Positions 8,543-12,780 of a stretch of 12,780 nt of DNA are shown here, one piece after another. Source of the DNA: Penaeus vannamei (lineage: Eukaryota; Arthropoda; Malacostraca; Decapoda; Penaeidae); NCBI RefSeq assembly GCF_042767895.1, contig NC_091559.1, positions 19,664,191 through 19,676,970 on the forward strand. Reading direction: 5' to 3'. Within the stretch, counting starts at the first letter, position 1; each line of letters begins with the position of its first letter. The position numbers and the translations under genes are program-made. A model generated the notes under the pieces. The model did not search any database, was not told the origin of the DNA, and was given only the letters and a program-made list of their open reading frames with translations.

Positions 8543-10182
8543 ATGAATCCGACCATGGCAGTCACCCTGGAGCCTTTCAAGGCTGCAGGGGGGCGAAAGA
8601 AAACCCAAAAGCAGGCCGAACGTGTCCGGCCTGCTGAACCGAGCAAGGACAAGACAGAAACACCAACCACAAAGTCTGTCCTTGCACACCAGACTGAGGG
8701 AAGCCTGAACTCCCCTCAGAACTCCCTCAGTCAAGAAGGGGCTCCAGCTGTACCAGCCAAAACAGCTGCCCCCACTTCCAAAGGCCTTAAACCCCTGCAA
8801 AGGGGAGGCGTGAAGCGACGAAGGGTGGAGACAATGCATACCAGCTGGTAAGGGCATTGGAGAAGGAAAGAAATGTGAGATTATCAATCCGAATCTCCAG
8901 AGATGAGGGCATGATCATTGCCCCCAAAGACAAAGCCACCATGAACTTCCTGCAGGAAATCAAGGTGCTCAAAGATGGGAGGAAGGTGTGTATCTCACCA
9001 CTGACCTCCCAAGAGAAAAAATCCAAGATGGTGCTACTTGGCTTTCCACTAGGGTTCGACGTGGAGGTGATCACGTCTCTACCACAAGTGGTGGAGGCTT
9101 CCCGCATGACCAAAGGGAAGTCTCCAACCAGGCAAGTCCTTGTTATCCTCAAGGGAGCCCCAATCACCACCCTTGATCTGGGTAACTGGGGCTCATACAA
9201 GCTCAGGACATATGTGCCAGAGCCCTTGAGGTGTTTCACGTGCCAAAAATTCGGGCATCACCAGGCCAACTGCAAGGCCAAAGCCAAATGTGGTGTATGC
9301 AGCGAGGCACACGAAACGGAAGTGTGTATTAAGGCACACAAAGATGGCCAGAAGGACACAACAGCCAAGTGTCCAAACTGTGCCAAAAAACATCACGCCT
9401 GGAGTCTGGCTTGCTCTGTCAGGAAACAGGCAGTGATTAAAAAGCAGGACTTAGCCAAAAAACGTCCTGACTTTGTCCCTGCGCCCCCAGGTACCTATGT
9501 CTGGGGTCAAAACAAAAAACAAAATAAAAAGGAGAAGACTCCCCGACCTCCTAAGAGGAAGGAGTCGCCCCCACAGAGAAAATTGGATACCTCTAACAGA
9601 GAGGAATTCCCCGAGCTTGCTAGTGGCAAAACAACAAAAAAGAACCAAAGGGAAAAAGGTTCAAAGTCCACAGCAATGGTCCCCCCAGTAGATGATAATC
9701 TTTTCTTTGACGAGAAAGATATGACTCTCCTGTTGAGTGCTGTAGTTTCTGCAGTAGCAACAGCCTTGGGGAGGACCAGTGAGGAGGCGGAGAAAGCAGT
9801 GCAGGTCGCCATGACGGCTATGACCCAAACTGTGGCGGCTCTGAAGGGAAGGAAGCTAGAAGCCTCCAAACCGATAACGAGCAGCGCTCCCCTCCCCAAA
9901 TCCTCGGATGACAGGCTAGCTTCAAAAGAAAATTCACATAAAACCTCAGCTAGTCTGTCAGGACAGGCTGAAACTGTGCAGCAGGCCGAGTCTGTACAGC
10001 CAAAGTCTCGTCCTCCGAACCAAGGTGACACTTCCAACTTAGGCCCTACACCCCCTGGTAAGGCCTTAACCGGAGTGTCTGACTTAGAGGAAGTTGTACA
10101 ATCCTCAATCAATGAGGATCTGTATCTATCTGATGCCACCAGCACTGGGGCATCGGAAGATGAAGCAAGTGACACTGAGTAA
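8543..10182 (+). pseudogene. ORF1 (gag-like zinc-knuckle protein), right copy, frame break near the N-terminus
   Basis: The ATG at 8543 (context ACAAAATGA) opens a Lys/Pro/Ser/Thr-rich stretch that stops at 8849-8851. From 8791 the next frame over reads TPAKGRREATKGGDNAYQLV without an ATG and stays open to the TAA at 10180-10182. One missing base in the AAA run at about 8789-8791 would join them into a protein of about 545 residues. Counting from the TTG at 8857 (441 codons), residues 1-125 hold the region usually found before the knuckles (FPLGFDVEVI, then TYVPEPLRCF). Next come three knuckles: CX2CX4HX4C (126-139), CX2CX3HX4C (145-157) and CX2CX3H-C (172-186). A Lys/Pro-rich linker with EEFPELASG and an acidic Ser/Thr tail end the protein. 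The expected role is RNA binding and RNP assembly. Confidence 0.87.
8566..8805 (+). other. Tandem stem-loops inside the 5' end of ORF1
   Basis: Six hairpins follow each other almost without spacing. CCTG plus AGCCT (8566-8575) pairs with AGGCT plus CAGG (8580-8589). AGCAGGCCG (8610-8618) pairs with CGGCCTGCT (8627-8635), 9 bp. GCAAGGACA plus GAC (8643-8655, one bulged A) pairs with GTC plus TGTCCTTGC (8674-8685), 12 bp. GACTGAGGGA (8692-8701) pairs with TCCCTCAGTC (8723-8732), 10 bp. GGGG and CAGCTGT (8738-8751) pair with ACAGCTG and CCCC (8762-8772). CCCCT (8792-8796) pairs with AGGGG (8801-8805) around a GCAA (GNRA) loop. Mirrored at 3647-3886. Confidence 0.75.
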
Positions 10183-10187
10183 CCATC

Positions 10188-12780
10188 ATGGCACACAATC
10201 TAAGCATACTGCAGTGGAATATCTGTAGCTATAAAAGCAAGAACTCATTTCTCCAGTCCATTGTGCGAGCAAGGAGCATTGACGTCGTCATGCTCCAGGA
10301 GACACTAACAATGGGATCCGTGTGCTTCTCAGGATATCATGCCTTCACCACTCCAAACCTGGATGGTGCTAGAGGCCTGATGACCCTGGTAAAAGAAGCT
10401 ATCCCTTGCTCCTTAATAGCCAATCCGCCGCACTGTGGAGATGGTGTTGAATCTCTTGCTGTTGAGATTCAGCTACCTGGGGGCTCTATAAAAATATACA
10501 ATATAGCAAACCACTGTGTGAGAGCTTAGATCTAAACCAGGTCTGTGCTACTGCAGCACAAGACCGAGTGATCATAGGGGGAGACTTCAATGCACACATG
10601 GCCATGCTGAATCCCCGCAAAAGGCCGAACGCGGCAGGCATTCACATAACAGAAGTGCTTGAGACATTCCCTGAGATCGCTCTTCTCAACACCAAAGAAC
10701 CAGCGCATGTGAAGGGAGGGGTACTAGACCTCACCTTTGCCACTGCAACAATGGTGGAGAGAATTCGATGGTGTGTTGATGATACAGTTACTAGTGATCA
10801 CTACAGCATAGTCACCACACTAATGGATGCAGGTCCAGCCCAAAGACCACATCACATTCCTAAATGGAAAACTGACAAGGCCAACTGGTTTGCCTTCCAA
10901 GAAGGCTTGGCTCGATGTCTGAAAGACAATGAACCCAATAACAATAATGAAGATGTGGATGTGCTAGAGGCAATGCTAATCCAGGCCATAAACCAGGCAG
11001 CCTCACAAACCATTCCCAAAACTCGTCCATGGTCCAGAACTCACAAAGACGCCTGGTACTATAATGACGAGATCAAAGAGGTCAACCACAGGGTTAATAT
11101 GTGTAGAAAAAACTTCCGACGGCAAAGATCTCCCGACAATCTGGCCCTGCTGAGGGAAGCTGTTGTGGATGCCAAGGAAACTGCCAACAGAGTAAGGCAG
11201 GAAAAATGGCTGGAATGGTGCCAGTCTTTTGGGTACCAGACCAGCCTTACAGAGTTGTGGAAACGGGCCAGGCAAGCGACAAGTCGCCAAGCCCCGAAAT
11301 GCACTCATCATGACCCACAATCAGAGGCTAACAGATTGGTGCTTGAGTTCTCTGCCAGAACCAGCACCAACAATCTGCCTCCAATGATGAGAGAAAAACA
11401 ACAAAACTTAAATCCAGAAAGACTTGCTCTCATAAGAGACAAGGCACTCGAAGCTGATGAAGCAGATGCCTTGTTCTCTCTTAGGGAACTAAGAAAATCA
11501 TACAAATCCAGTTCTGGGTCAGCACCGGGATCTGATGGGATCTCTCACCCCATCATTTCGCATCTAGGCCTTGCAGGAGAACTTGCATTCTTGCAGGTTA
11601 TCAACAAATCCTGGCAAACAGCCACGGTGCCCCAGAGCTGGAAACAAGCCACAATAGTTCCCATCCCAAAGCCAAAGGAGCCTGGCAAGTACCGCCCCAT
11701 CTCTCTTCTTAGCTGCCTGGGCAAAACAGCTGAATAGATGGTACTCAACAGGCTCCGATGGAAAACGGGTCCCCCCCATGAACACCTGCACGGGTTCACA
11801 AGGGGTAAGAGCACTGCTCATAGCATTTCCACACTCTTAAGCACAATCTGCACCTTGCCCGCCGTGGTTGTCTTCCTTGACCTGGAGAAGGCTTTTGAGT
11901 TGGCAAGTCCACTTGCCATTCAAGAGACCCTAATCCACAAAGGAGTCAAAGGCAGACTCTTGGCCTGGATAGCTGACTATTTTAAAAATAGATCAGCAAA
12001 TGTCAGATTTCAAGGCCACCTCTCACAGCACATGCCACTTGAAAATGGAACTCCTCAGGGAGGGGTTCTTAGTCCAGCCCTGTTTAATACCCTCATGTCC
12101 AACATACTCGACATTCACCTGCCAGAGGGATGCAAGATCATCTCTTATGCAGATGACTTGGCAATCATAGCCTCTGGCAATCACTGCCTAACTAGGGCTC
12201 AGCGTTGTCTGAACCTGGTGTCTGAAGAGTGTTGTAGGACGGGTCTAAAAATATTAGCAGCAAAATCCAAAGCAATGGCACTGAGAACCAATGTCAGAAA
12301 CAAAAAACTCACCATAAAGGGTATGGATCTGGAATGGGTGAAGGAATATCTATACCTTGGTGTATGGATAGGACACACACTCACTTTCAAAAAGGAGATC
12401 CAATACCTGCTTGACAGAACCAAGGAAAGACTGTCAGTCATGAAAGTCATGACAGGGAGACACATAGGAGCAGGACACAAAGTACTAAGATCATTCTATG
12501 TACATGCTGTCCGTCCTATTATTGACTATGCATCTGTCGCCCTCATTGCTTCCAGCACAACATTAAAAGAAAAATTGGAAACAATACAAAACGAAGCAGC
12601 CAGGATAATTCTAGGTGCACCTAAGTGGACAAAGGTCATCAACCTCCTCATGGAAACTGATTTACCGTCCGTGGACACTAGAATTGATCTAATGGCAGCA
12701 CAGTTCCTTTCCAAGGTCCTGCAGGCACCCACAAACTCCTATCTAAGACAAAGAGTTCTCAGACGCCTACAACAAGATTA
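10188..12780 (+). pseudogene. ORF2 (endonuclease-reverse transcriptase), right copy, 4-base deletion and in-frame stop, runs off the window
   Basis: Starts at the ATG 10188, in a different frame from ORF1. The first 106 codons match the left copy (LQWN, LQET), then a 4-base deletion at about 10502-10506 shifts the frame and stops translation at 10527-10529. The correct frame resumes upstream of 10568 with IGGDFNAH, LDLTF and SDHYS, so the catalytic His lost in the left copy is intact here. RT begins near 11670 and is cut by the TAG at 11735-11737, shared with the left copy. From 11738 the frame stays open to 12780: FLDLEKAFE (motif A), NGTPQGGVLSP (motif B), YADD (12146-12157), then KEYLYLGVWI, VRPIIDYAS and NEAARIILGA, the usual post-RT connection region. 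No RNase H or 3' end is visible yet. Nine of 12 coding differences between the arms alter a residue, which fits decay. Confidence 0.9.

Larger units (their letters stand above)
7672..12447 (+). repeat. Right arm of the giant inverted repeat
   Basis: Partner of 1-4780. The inner limit at 7672 is only where the left side turns into N; 7672 lies inside the PLE coding region, so homology may continue inward. The outer limit at 12447 is set by the window start on the other side, not by a sequence change. Relative to the left arm it has a 4-base deletion near 10502-10506 (left TATTTATA, right TATA). Confidence 0.95.
7821..12780 (+). mobile_element. Non-LTR retrotransposon, right copy, 3' end outside window
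   Basis: Same element as the left copy, in opposite orientation and about 99.7% identical, extending about 330 bases further into ORF2 after the RT core. It contains leader 7821-8542, ORF1 8543-10182 and ORF2 10188 to the window end. ORF1 and ORF2 are 5 bases apart. The 5' boundary is uncertain for the same reason as in the left copy. Both ORFs are broken, so this copy should not be autonomous. Confidence 0.88.

Noticed and set aside
7821..8820. Hammerhead ribozyme of the kind found in PLE terminal repeats, or an HDV-like ribozyme at the LINE 5' end
   Set aside because: I found no CTGATGA core paired with a suitably placed GAAAC segment, and could not build the nested double pseudoknot of HDV-like ribozymes by eye. 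A covariance-model search would settle it.

Overview
This window looks like repeat-rich nuclear DNA from an animal, most likely an arthropod and perhaps a crustacean. The reasons are a two-ORF non-LTR retrotransposon, a Penelope-like element (PLE) with a GIY-YIG domain, and long (CA)n/(TA)n microsatellites. The taxon is an inference. No cellular gene could be recognised.

Layout: the window is one giant inverted repeat. Bases 1-4780 are the reverse complement of 7672-12447. Paired positions sum to 12452, or to 12448 once past a 4-base indel. By eye I count 14 substitutions and that one indel over about 4.8 kb (roughly 0.3%). The left arm is cut by the window edge and by an N gap, so the true repeat may be longer. 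Each arm carries, reading outward from the centre: the 3' end of a PLE coding region; a leader of about 720 bases; ORF1 (a gag-like protein with three zinc knuckles); and ORF2 (APE endonuclease plus reverse transcriptase). The two non-LTR copies therefore lie head to head and are transcribed away from each other. The right copy runs about 330 bases further than the visible left copy, and both 3' ends lie outside the window.

The spacer (4781-7671) holds a gap of exactly 500 N, a compound TA/TG/TATC/CA/TA/TTTA microsatellite (5281-5700), about 690 bases with no recognised gene, and a 5'-truncated, multiply broken PLE reverse transcriptase/GIY-YIG gene on the + strand. That PLE gene runs into the right arm and ends at 7820.

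State of the elements: both copies share a TAG stop inside the RT domain of ORF2, a reading-frame break near the start of ORF1, and a frame break in the PLE C-terminus. They therefore descend from one already defective composite unit. Each then took its own hit in the endonuclease: His206 became Arg in the left copy, and the right copy lost 4 bases. Nine of the 12 coding differences between the arms change an amino acid, which fits decay without selection. Neither copy looks autonomous.

The most unusual signal is a run of about a dozen nearly back-to-back stem-loops from 7887 to 8805, mirrored at 3647-4565. It fills much of the leader and the first ~85 codons of ORF1, and includes a 14-bp stem with two bulges, a 13-bp stem capped by UUCG, and 9-10 bp perfect stems. 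It looks like a large structured RNA domain at the 5' end of the element; its function is unknown. The main caution is that the 500-N join lies exactly where the inverted repeat enters the spacer, so the head-to-head arrangement could be a scaffolding product.
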